Position numbers and translations under genes: made by a program. DNA of 61,755 bases from an uncultured Planctomycetia bacterium (GTDB lineage Bacteria; Planctomycetota; Phycisphaerae; Phycisphaerales; SM1A02), in assembly GCA_937871505.1 (NCBI GenBank), contig CALMPF010000045.1:1-61755 (forward strand), written 5' to 3'. Within the stretch, counting starts at the first letter, position 1. Every line of letters begins with the position of its first letter. The notes beneath the pieces were generated by a model, which saw only the letters and a program-made list of their open reading frames with translations, did not search any database and had not been told where the DNA came from. This document shows positions 34,584-42,557 of the stretch, piece after piece.

Positions 34584-35804
34584 ATGTCGCACCATCTGAA
34601 GAGTCTCGTCGTCGGTTTCCGCCGGCGCTCCGCAGGAGCCGCGGCGCTGCTGCTTGCAGGAGCCGCGTGCGTCACGGTCCATGGCGCGGACGCCGACAGG
34701 GCCCTCCGCGGACCCTCCGAGCCGGTCGCAGCGCCCGAGCTGCCCGGGCCGATCAGCCTGTCGGCGATCGTCGCGTTCGCATCGCCGGTGCCGAGCCCGA
34801 TGCTCCAGGATTCCGACATGCAGCGGCTGCGGAACATCGTGGCACCGATCGCGCTGCTGCCCGACCCGCTCCTGGCAGAAGTCATCGCGGCGAGCAACTT
34901 CTGGCCGCAGATCGTCCGCGCCAACCAGGTGATCCTCGGCGGCGCCACCCAGGCGCAGCTTCGGCAGCTTCGCGCCCCGGCGCCCGTGCAGGTGCTGATG
35001 GCGGTGCCCTACCTGCTCAACGAGATCGCCCAGCGGCAGGAGTGGACGCTTTCGCTCAACCAGGCCTCGAGGCGGACGCCGCGGCCGATGTTCCAGGCGA
35101 TCCAGGAGCTGCGGCGCGTGGCGCTGACCAACGGCGCCCTGGTCGACTCGAGCTCGGTCGCCATCGTCGATCGCGACGGCGTGATCCGGATCGAGCCCGC
35201 GAACGCCTCGGGAGTTCCGGTTCCGACGTACGACCCTGCGGTCGTCTTCGATCGCGCTCGCGAGCCGGGCTCGGTCAGCCCGATCGGGTTCACGGCGTTC
35301 ATCCCCATCGACGCCTTCGTCGAGCCGATCGAGATCGACTGGGCTCAGGGGCGGATTGCCAACGGCTTCGGTCCATGGTTCACCGGAACGCTCGGACGCG
35401 ACTCGCGCGGCAACGTGATCGCGAGCGGCACGTTCACCGTCCTCGGCGCCCGCCCCGGATACGAGGGCACGAACTGGCGCCCCAACGGCACCATCGTCAA
35501 TCCCGGTTCGATCTCGACGCAGGGGCACGCGCTCGAGCCGATGCAGCCGCTGCCGTGGGTGCTTCCGACGCAGCCGCTCGCCCCCGCGCAGCCGCTTCAG
35601 CCGGTCTCGGCGGTGGCGCCGGTGCGGCCGCTCCAGCCGCGAGCGCCGGTCCAGCCGATCAGCTATCGGCAGCCGGTGCAGCCCCTCGCTCCGGTGCAGC
35701 CGATTCCCTCGACGCTCGCGGGAGGCGGAGCCTTCTGGCCCGGCAACGACGGCGGGGCCGCAGCGGCCCGCGGCGCGCGAAGCATGCAGGGGGGTGGATG
35801 GTGA
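34584..35804 (+). CDS. DUF3300 family exported protein
   Basis: This 406-residue protein has a signal peptide (hydrophobic core about 17-30). A DUF3300 domain follows with IVAPIALLPDPLLAEVIAAS (85-104), the LMAVPYLLNEIAQRQEWTLSL block (quoted nearly whole), an IQELRRVALTNGALVDSS helix and VPTYDPAVVFDR. The C-terminal 90 residues are a Pro/Gln-rich repeat (PLAPAQPLQPV type). The stop overlaps the start of the DUF2950 gene. DUF3300 and DUF2950 genes are commonly neighbours; their function is unknown. Confidence 0.88.
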   Translation: MSHHLKSLVVGFRRRSAGAAALLLAGAACVTVHGADADRALRGPSEPVAAPELPGPISLSAIVAFASPVPSPMLQDSDMQRLRNIVAPIALLPDPLLAEVIAASNFWPQIVRANQVILGGATQAQLRQLRAPAPVQVLMAVPYLLNEIAQRQEWTLSLNQASRRTPRPMFQAIQELRRVALTNGALVDSSSVAIVDRDGVIRIEPANASGVPVPTYDPAVVFDRAREPGSVSPIGFTAFIPIDAFVEPIEIDWAQGRIANGFGPWFTGTLGRDSRGNVIASGTFTVLGARPGYEGTNWRPNGTIVNPGSISTQGHALEPMQPLPWVLPTQPLAPAQPLQPVSAVAPVRPLQPRAPVQPISYRQPVQPLAPVQPIPSTLAGGGAFWPGNDGGAAAARGARSMQGGGW

Positions 35805-36820
35805 GCATCAACACCCAGCGCCAGCTCGAGCGAGCGACCCGGCGCCGATGCATCGGCGGCCGCGTGCGGCCCGGCGTCCTCGTCGCCATCCTCCTTGTCG
35901 CGGGAGCGGGTCTGTCGGGATGCCAGACAGCGCCGGCGTCCCCCGATGCGGAACTTCGTGCGGCCTTGGCCGAGCGTCGGCCAGCAGCGGATCAGAGCGT
36001 CTTTGCATCGCCCGAGGAGGCCGTGCAGGCGCTCGGTTCGGCGGCCGCGCGGCTCGATCGTCCCGCGATCGCCCGGATCCTGGGCCCCGCCGCCTCGGAG
36101 CTGCTCTCCGGGGCCGGAGAGGTCGACGACGAGGAGCTTGCGCGCTTCGCCGCCTCGATCCGCGAGCGCTTCGAGCTGGTCGACATCGCGGCGCTCGATC
36201 CGGCACTCGTCTCGGGGCGGACGATCCTCGCCATTCGCCACGGGAGCGCGGCGCGGGTCTTCCCGATTCCGCTTGACTCCTTCGACGGCGCGTGGTTCTT
36301 CGACACGCCCGTCGGAGTCGCGGAGCTGAAGCTCCGCCGGATCGGCGCCAACGAGCTGCGCACGATCGCGGCGCTGCGCGCGCTCGTGGCGGCGCAGGAG
36401 GAGTATGCGCTGGTCGATCACGATGGCGATGGGGTGCTGGCGTACGCGGTCCGCATCGAGAGCACCCCTGGGCGCCGCGACGGCCTCTTCTGGCAGGTTG
36501 ACTGGCAGGTCGATCTCGAAGAGCTCATCGAGCTCCCGCCGGTCGGACCGCTGGTGGCCGCAGCTTCGCTCGATCAGCGCGGGAAGGGGGCGGTCGCGTA
36601 CCACGGGTACCTCTACCGGATGCTCGTGCCGCCCGCGATCGCTGAGCCCTTCCTCTTCGTCGCGGTGCCCGCGGCCTACCGCGTCTCCGGCGTGATGACC
36701 TTCGCCGTCGGGCCGGACGGGCAGGTGCGCGAGCGCGATCTCGGTCCCGCGGGAACCGACCGGATCATCGCCGGCGGGCACCCGATCGATCCTTCTGGCT
36801 GGCCGGTCGCGGAGCCTTGA
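35798..36820 (+). CDS. DUF2950 family lipoprotein
   Basis: This 340-residue protein has a lipobox (LSGC, Cys42) after a hydrophobic stretch, so it is probably lipid-anchored. The DUF2950 domain has FASPEEAVQAL, then ANELRTIAALRALVAAQEEY (171-190 region), YHGYLYRML and the ending FAVGPDGQVRERDLG. The start is ATG 35798, overlapping the DUF3300 stop by 7 bases; GTG 35801 is a second option. Overlap and family co-occurrence imply joint action of the two products at the envelope. Confidence 0.9.
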   Translation: MVSINTQRQLERATRRRCIGGRVRPGVLVAILLVAGAGLSGCQTAPASPDAELRAALAERRPAADQSVFASPEEAVQALGSAAARLDRPAIARILGPAASELLSGAGEVDDEELARFAASIRERFELVDIAALDPALVSGRTILAIRHGSAARVFPIPLDSFDGAWFFDTPVGVAELKLRRIGANELRTIAALRALVAAQEEYALVDHDGDGVLAYAVRIESTPGRRDGLFWQVDWQVDLEELIELPPVGPLVAAASLDQRGKGAVAYHGYLYRMLVPPAIAEPFLFVAVPAAYRVSGVMTFAVGPDGQVRERDLGPAGTDRIIAGGHPIDPSGWPVAEP

Positions 36821-36839
36821 GACTCCCGTGCCGCGGCGG

Positions 36840-38816
36840 TCAGCCGCGCTTCGACGCCTCGACCCGGATCGCCTCAAGCTCGCTCCAGCGGGCGTAGAGC
36901 GCGTCGACGGCGCGCTGCGCGGCTTCGAGGGCGCGGCAGGCTTCCGCGAGGCGGGCGTGGTCTGACGCGATCGCGGGCGTGCCGACCTTCGCCTCGGCCT
37001 CGGCGAGGCTCGACTCCGCCTCGAGGATCTTCGACTCCATTCCCTGGTACTCGCGCTCCTCGGCGAAGCTGAGCTTCCGACGGGACGGCGCCGCGGGACG
37101 CACGGAGGTCTGCGGCGTCTCGCTCCGGCGTCGCGCCTCGCGGGACGCCGCCGCGGCCCGGCGCTCCGATTCGAGCTCCGCGGCGAGCGCCTGATCGAGG
37201 CTCGCGAAGATCGTCGCGGTCCCGGCGCCGTCGAGAAAGACGATGCGATGGGCGATCCGCTCGAGCATCGCGCGATCGTGGGTGACGAGGATCACGGCGC
37301 CGGGAAACTCGTCGATCGCCTCCTCGAGCACCTCGAGCGTGGGGATGTCGAGGTCGTTCGTCGGCTCGTCGAGCACGAGGATGTCCGCCGGCTCGAGCAT
37401 GATCCGCGCGAGATGGAGGCGGGCGCGCTCGCCGCCGCTGAGGAGGCCGACGCGCTGATCGAGCTGGTCATCGCGAAAGAGGAAGCGCCGCGCCCACGTC
37501 GCGACATGCATGGATCGTCCGGCGAATCGGAGGGTGTCGAGCCCGGAGGGCGCGAGCGCGTCGCGGAGGGGGATCTCCTCGGGGATCTCGTCGCGCATCT
37601 GCCGCGCGAAGGCGACGGAGGGGGGCGGATCGCTCATGCGCACCGATCCCGCATCCGGCGCGAGGGCGCCGACGAGCACGCCGATCAGCGTGCTCTTTCC
37701 GCTTCCGTTGGATCCGAGCAGACCGAGGCGGTCGCCTGGACCGAGCTCGAGGTCGACTCCTGAGAAGAGCGCTCGGCCGCCGAATCCCTTCGCGACGCCC
37801 TCCGCGGAGACGAGCCTCCGCGTCCGGCGCCCGCTGGCCGCGAAGTCGAGCGCCGCTCCGGACCCTGCCGCCGCGCGATTGCGCAGCCGCAGGGCCGCCA
37901 GCTCCTCGGCTCGCCCCGCGTTCTCCTCGATGCGCCCCTTCGCCTTGGTCCGCCGCGCCTGCGCGCCGCGCGACCCCCAGACCACATCGCGGCGGACCTC
38001 GTTGGCGAGCGTTCTCTCGCTTCGTCGCTGGCCATCGAGGAACTCCTCGCGTCGGCGGAGAAACTCGGCGTAGTTGCCGCGAATGTCGAGGGTTCCGTCC
38101 GGATAGGCGTCGCTGAGCTCGACGACCCGCGTCGCCACGGCATCGAGGAACGCGCGATCGTGGGTGACGAAGATCGACGCCGGCGCGGCGAGTCCGCCGC
38201 CGCGCTGTCCGAGGAGGAGCGCCTCGAGCCTGCGGATTCCTGCGAGATCGATGTGGTTGGTCGGCTCGTCGAGGAGCAGCAGGTCGGCAGCGCCGCGGTG
38301 GCTTGCGGCGGCGCAGGCGAGGGCGAGCCGCTTGCGCCATCCGCCCGAGAGCGCCGCGGCCGCGGTCGTTGCGGTGGGCTCCTCGAACCCGAGCCGGGCG
38401 AGCGCCTGGTCGGCGAGCTGCTCGACGGCGAGCTCGGTCTCCGGGTCGATGGCGTGCGCTGCATCGCCCCGCTCCCCGGGCGACCCGCTTCCAGGGCCGC
38501 CCGCTCGCGGAGTCGGGGCCGGCCCGCCAGCCTGCCACCCCGCGCGAGCGGCTGCGCGGACGATGTCGCGCGCCGAGGAGGACGGATCGAAGCGGTCCTG
38601 CTGCGGGACGTAGACGGCGCGGAGCCCGCGTGCGGCGACCAGTTCGCCCTCGTCCTGAGTTTCGTCGCGCGCCAGGATGCGGAGCAGGGTGCTCTTGCCG
38701 GCTCCATTGGGACCGATCAGTCCAATCCGGTCGCCTTCGTCGACCGAGATCGAGACGCCGCGGAAGAGGGTGCGGGCGCCGTGAGATCGGGAGATGTTCC
38801 GGGCGGCGAGCAGCAT
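36840..38816 (-). CDS. ABC-F family ATPase, Uup-like
   Basis: This 658-residue soluble protein has two ABC domains. The first has Walker A GPNGAGKST, signature LSGGW and LLLLDEPTNHIDLAGI; the second has GSNGSGKST, LSGGERARLHLARI and LVLDEPTNDLDI. There is no membrane domain, and a C-terminal coiled-coil region (about 590-655) is as in Uup. ABC-F proteins act on ribosomes or branched DNA; motif data do not separate these roles. A Gly/Pro-rich insertion lies between Walker A and the signature of domain 1. It is 46 bases downstream of the EEP-family gene on the same strand. Confidence 0.92.
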   Translation of the reverse strand: MLLAARNISRSHGARTLFRGVSISVDEGDRIGLIGPNGAGKSTLLRILARDETQDEGELVAARGLRAVYVPQQDRFDPSSSARDIVRAAARAGWQAGGPAPTPRAGGPGSGSPGERGDAAHAIDPETELAVEQLADQALARLGFEEPTATTAAAALSGGWRKRLALACAAASHRGAADLLLLDEPTNHIDLAGIRRLEALLLGQRGGGLAAPASIFVTHDRAFLDAVATRVVELSDAYPDGTLDIRGNYAEFLRRREEFLDGQRRSERTLANEVRRDVVWGSRGAQARRTKAKGRIEENAGRAEELAALRLRNRAAAGSGAALDFAASGRRTRRLVSAEGVAKGFGGRALFSGVDLELGPGDRLGLLGSNGSGKSTLIGVLVGALAPDAGSVRMSDPPPSVAFARQMRDEIPEEIPLRDALAPSGLDTLRFAGRSMHVATWARRFLFRDDQLDQRVGLLSGGERARLHLARIMLEPADILVLDEPTNDLDIPTLEVLEEAIDEFPGAVILVTHDRAMLERIAHRIVFLDGAGTATIFASLDQALAAELESERRAAAASREARRRSETPQTSVRPAAPSRRKLSFAEEREYQGMESKILEAESSLAEAEAKVGTPAIASDHARLAEACRALEAAQRAVDALYARWSELEAIRVEASKRG

Positions 38817-38862
38817 GGTCGTCGGAGTCGGCGAAGGAGCGGGCGGTGCCGCGGCTCCGCGG

Positions 38863-40002
38863 TCACGGCGCCGAGAGTCGCGCTGGCAGCGACAGGCGCG
38901 CGATGACCGCGAAGTGATCGGAGGGAAATCGGCCATCGCGCTTCGCTTGGTCGATCGTCGCGGAGAGGACGGTCAGGCGCGGGTCGACGAAGATCACGTC
39001 GATCCGTCCCGTCGTCGGCTCGCCCCTGAACCCGTGCGCGGTACCCCGCTCCGGGGCTTCGGGGTTGGCGACCCGCCATGCGTCGTGAAGGGGCCGATCG
39101 GACGATCGCGGCGGGCCGGGCGCCGCTGCGGACGCCGGCGCCGCCGGCACGTCGCTCCGCACCGCTGTCGGCGCGTCCGCCGGAGGTGCCGACTCCCCGG
39201 TCGCCGCTGGAGCGCCCGCGCGAGCGGCGCCGTCGCCCTCATCCTCGGGCCGCAGGGCTCCCGCCCGGGCGCCGTGCAGCAGCGTCGTGAAGGCCGGATT
39301 CTCCGGCCCGGCGTTGAGATCGCCGAGCACGAGGACGAGTTCCTCGCGCGGGACGGCCTCGATCGCGGCGCGGATCGCCGCCGCGCTTCGCTCGCGCGAG
39401 GCCTGCGAGCGGTGGTCAAGGTGGGTGTTGAAGACGCGCAGCAGGGTTCGCGGAGCATCGCGAACTCCCGTCGGCGTCGCATCCGGCGGGCCGTCGGGTG
39501 CGTCCACTCCCGCCGGCCCGTCCGGCCCGCCCGGTCGGGTCTGCATGGTCGTCGCCAGCCGCACCCATGTGCAGATTCGAGGAAGGTCGTTCCCCCAGCT
39601 TCGCGAGCCCGGCTGTTCCGGCGTGTCGGAGAGCCAGAACGTGCCGTGCTCGATGATCTCGAACTTCCCGCGGCTGACGAAGATCGGGGCGAACTCGCCC
39701 CCGTCGGCGCCGTCATCGCGCCCGACGCCGACCCAGACATGCTCCGGCAGGGCGTCGGCGATCTCGTTCACCTGAAAGCGCAGCGCCTCCTGAAGCCCGA
39801 GGATGTCCGCGTCGCAGGCCCGGATCGCCTCGATGCAGCGCTGCCGCCGCAGGTGCCATCGATCGGGGCCATCGCTTGCGGTGCCGTAGCGGATGTTGAA
39901 GCTCGCCGCGACCAGCTCCGTCGGTGCCGGTCGAACGTCGTCAAGGGAGCTGAGCGAGCCCGCCAGCACGATGAGCGCGGCGGAGAGGAGGTCGAGCGAC
40001 AT
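38863..40002 (-). CDS. Endonuclease/exonuclease/phosphatase family protein, probably exported
   Basis: This 379-residue protein has a signal-like N-terminus (MSLDLLSAALIVLAGSL). The EEP fold motifs are SFNIRYGTASDG (metal-site Asn), DILGLQEAL (Glu), FNTHLDHRSQASRE, LGDLNAGPENPAF (Asp/Asn) and the terminal SDHFAVIA (catalytic His). The THLDH-RxxSA pattern is typical of small exported EEP enzymes whose substrates are unknown. A disordered Ala/Pro insertion of about 50 residues precedes the last motifs. It is probably co-transcribed with the ABC-F gene. Confidence 0.87.
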   Translation of the reverse strand: MSLDLLSAALIVLAGSLSSLDDVRPAPTELVAASFNIRYGTASDGPDRWHLRRQRCIEAIRACDADILGLQEALRFQVNEIADALPEHVWVGVGRDDGADGGEFAPIFVSRGKFEIIEHGTFWLSDTPEQPGSRSWGNDLPRICTWVRLATTMQTRPGGPDGPAGVDAPDGPPDATPTGVRDAPRTLLRVFNTHLDHRSQASRERSAAAIRAAIEAVPREELVLVLGDLNAGPENPAFTTLLHGARAGALRPEDEGDGAARAGAPAATGESAPPADAPTAVRSDVPAAPASAAAPGPPRSSDRPLHDAWRVANPEAPERGTAHGFRGEPTTGRIDVIFVDPRLTVLSATIDQAKRDGRFPSDHFAVIARLSLPARLSAP

Positions 40003-40280
40003 CGGACGACGGTAGCGGCGGTGACCGAGTGCGAGCGCCCGACCCGGTTCCGACAGCGCGAATCGCCTGAGGGCCGTTGACGAAACGGCCCCGCGCTGAC
40101 AGCATGTCTCGCCGGTCGTCACGACCGGAACGCCGCGCGCCGCGGCGGTCGCTCCGGCAGCGACCCGGCGCGAGGCTCCTCAGCGCGCCGTCCAGTCGCC
40201 CCGTCACGCGGGCGAGGGACGATGGCCACCCAGCCCGAACCCGACTCGTCCAGACTGCAATCCCTCCGGAGACCACCACG

Positions 40281-41183
40281 ATGGCCGCGACCGTTCCGTC
40301 CAAGATCGTCCGTCAGCTCTGCACCGCAGCGGAAGCCGAGCTCGTCCGCCTCAGCCGCGAGCGCGGCGTCAAGGAGGTCTCCCCCAGCCAGCTTCGAGGA
40401 AAGCTCGAGCGCGCCCGGGCGCTGCGCGACAAGTTCCGCGACCTCGCCCAGCGGCAGCGCCGCGAGGCTCGGGGCAAGCAGGCGCCGCGCGGAGCGTCGC
40501 GAGCCGAGGGCAACGACCGCACGGTGCTGAAGCAGCAGATCTTCGCCGAGGCGGTGGAGAACTTCGAACGCCGGATCGCGGCGATCGAAGCTGACGGGAG
40601 AGCTGGGAAGTCAGCCGGAACGAAGTCAGCGAAGGCCTCGAAGCCTGCGGGCCGGGGCGACTCGGTCCGCAGCGATCGCCAGCGGATGCGCAAGGCCCTG
40701 CGGATCGAGACCAAGAGCACGGCGCGGCCGGTGGCGAAGAAGGCGGGCCGAGGCGCCGCAGCGAGCGCTGACGGAGCCGCTGAGACGTCGACCGTTCGGG
40801 CAGGGGGCACCGGGGGCGCCGGGGGCAAAAAGGACAAGTCTCCGCCGTCCAAGAGCGCCCCGGCGACCGCGAGCGGGCGCACGACCACCCGCAAGAACGC
40901 CCGCGCCGCGCTCGAGCGCACGGCGACGATGCGCAAGACGGGCGGCCGCACTTCCAGCATCGAGCGGGCCGCTTCGAGCCTGGCGCCGCCGAGAGGGACC
41001 GGCGACCTCGCCGTCACGCTCGGGGCCGTCGAGGCGCGGAACACGTCGCTTCGCGACGTCTCCTTCGTCGCGGAACAGCGCAAGACGTCGCCGTTCGATC
41101 GCACGGGGGCGGTGAAGCACCGCGCTCACATCGGCGCGGCCAACCGGCGCCGCCAGGCGAAGCGCGACGCCCGCGGCGCGTGA
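40281..41183 (+). CDS. Lys/Arg/Ala-rich basic protein of unknown function
   Basis: This 300-residue protein begins with an ordered helical region (residues 5-100; EAELVRLSRERGVKEVSPSQ, then an Arg/Glu coiled-coil-like segment). About 130 residues of Lys/Ala/Gly-rich disorder follow (PVAKKAGRGAAASADGAAET and similar), and a basic end. The composition resembles bacterial histone H1-like or DNA-compacting proteins, but no specific motif supports this. GGAG lies 10 bases before ATG 40281. It is transcribed divergently from the EEP gene. Confidence 0.7.
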   Translation: MAATVPSKIVRQLCTAAEAELVRLSRERGVKEVSPSQLRGKLERARALRDKFRDLAQRQRREARGKQAPRGASRAEGNDRTVLKQQIFAEAVENFERRIAAIEADGRAGKSAGTKSAKASKPAGRGDSVRSDRQRMRKALRIETKSTARPVAKKAGRGAAASADGAAETSTVRAGGTGGAGGKKDKSPPSKSAPATASGRTTTRKNARAALERTATMRKTGGRTSSIERAASSLAPPRGTGDLAVTLGAVEARNTSLRDVSFVAEQRKTSPFDRTGAVKHRAHIGAANRRRQAKRDARGA

Positions 41184-41464
41184 GCTGATCGCTGAGCGCC
41201 CCGCGGCGCCGGATCGGTCTCGCGCGGCGTTCCAGGCCGCGATCGCCGCGGTCGCGGCGCAGGTCCGTCGGCGGCGCGATCGCCCGCGGCGCCGAAGGAG
41301 AGTCCCGTCACTCCGGACGACCGTGACCGCGCGGATGGCCGAGCGCGTTCTCGCGAGGCGCCTCCCCGTTCGCGCGGGCGCCGGCGGTCGGAGCACCGAG
41401 GTGCGGATCGGAAGCCGCCCCGGGCTGCGGAACGCCGCGCGACCATCGCCGAAGGAGGACTCGG

Positions 41465-42403
41465 ATGAGCCTCGATCCAGCCCAGCGCCGGCGTCTCGAG
41501 CAGCTCCGGCACCGCATCGACTCGGCGATCGACGGCGACGGCGGCGACGCGTCGGAGGACCAGTTCGGCTCTGCCGCAGCCGCCCGCGACGGCGCCGTCC
41601 GCGATCGGTCGATCCCGGGTGCCGGGGAGTCCTCCGCGTTCAACGTTCAGCGATCGCGCGCCGGACCTCGCGCCGAGGCGATCGACGCAAGCCGGGAGAT
41701 CCTCATCGACGCCGAGATCTCCGCGGTCTGGGAGTTCCTCTCCGGAGCGACGGACGGGAGCAGGCTCTTCGGCTTCTTCGGCAGTCGACTCGAGACTCGC
41801 TGGGACGGCGGCGCGGGCGGCGCGGGCGGCGACCGAGCGCCGGGTCCCGGAGCCTCCGCCGCGCGCGCTGGACGGCGGCTGGTGATCATGCAGGGCGGGA
41901 TGTTCCCCGCGACCTACTTCGGCCGGGTCGAGGAGTGCCGCGCGCCGGAGGTGTTCCGCGCTCGCCTGATCGTGGCCGATCGCGCCGGCAGCGTCGACAG
42001 GCTCATCGAGTACGCCGAGCGGGCGCTCGATGAGGTCGACGCAGCGGAGAGCGCCGGCGATGGCGCTCGCGCCGCGCTCGATGCCACAGGTCGCGGAGCG
42101 GATCGGGGTCCGTCGAAGGAGGAGGGATCGCCGCTCGCGCCGAGCGAACTGCTGGTCGAGTATCGCCTCACCGCCGATCCGGCCCGAGCGCACAGGGCGA
42201 CGCGACTCCAGCTCCGCGCGACGTTTCCCGATCCCGTTCGCGCTCTTGACGATCCCGATCTCGCCTTCCCGGCGTGGTTTCCGGCATCGCTGCTCGCCTC
42301 GGGGAGCGCCTTCTTCATGCGCCTTGCGATCGGGCGGCACCTGCGTCGGCTGCGCCGCGCGATCCACCGCGAAGCCGCGCGATCGCCCTTCGGCGGCTCC
42401 TGA
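41465..42403 (+). CDS. SRPBCC (START-like) fold protein
   Basis: This 312-residue protein has a charged N-terminus. A domain with the SRPBCC pattern follows: a first strand ending SREILIDAEISAVWEFLSGA, the FPATYFGRVEECRAPEVFRA strands, ELLVEYRLTADP and a C-terminal long helix (SAFFMRLAIGRHLRRLRRAI). A Gly/Asp-rich loop and an Ala/Gly loop interrupt the domain. Such proteins bind hydrophobic ligands; none can be named. GGAGGAC precedes the ATG. The kinase gene follows on the same strand after 154 bases. Confidence 0.68.
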   Translation: MSLDPAQRRRLEQLRHRIDSAIDGDGGDASEDQFGSAAAARDGAVRDRSIPGAGESSAFNVQRSRAGPRAEAIDASREILIDAEISAVWEFLSGATDGSRLFGFFGSRLETRWDGGAGGAGGDRAPGPGASAARAGRRLVIMQGGMFPATYFGRVEECRAPEVFRARLIVADRAGSVDRLIEYAERALDEVDAAESAGDGARAALDATGRGADRGPSKEEGSPLAPSELLVEYRLTADPARAHRATRLQLRATFPDPVRALDDPDLAFPAWFPASLLASGSAFFMRLAIGRHLRRLRRAIHREAARSPFGGS

Positions 42404-42557
42404 ACCTGACGCGGAACTTCCCGGCGCGGCGACCGCTCACGCCTGCCCGTTCGCGGCGCGAGTCGCATCCTGCGCAGGACACCTCCGCCGGCGACGTTGC
42501 CGCCCGCGGACCGTCCCCCCGCTTGCGTCCGTCGCGCCCAGCGGCGAGACTGACCCC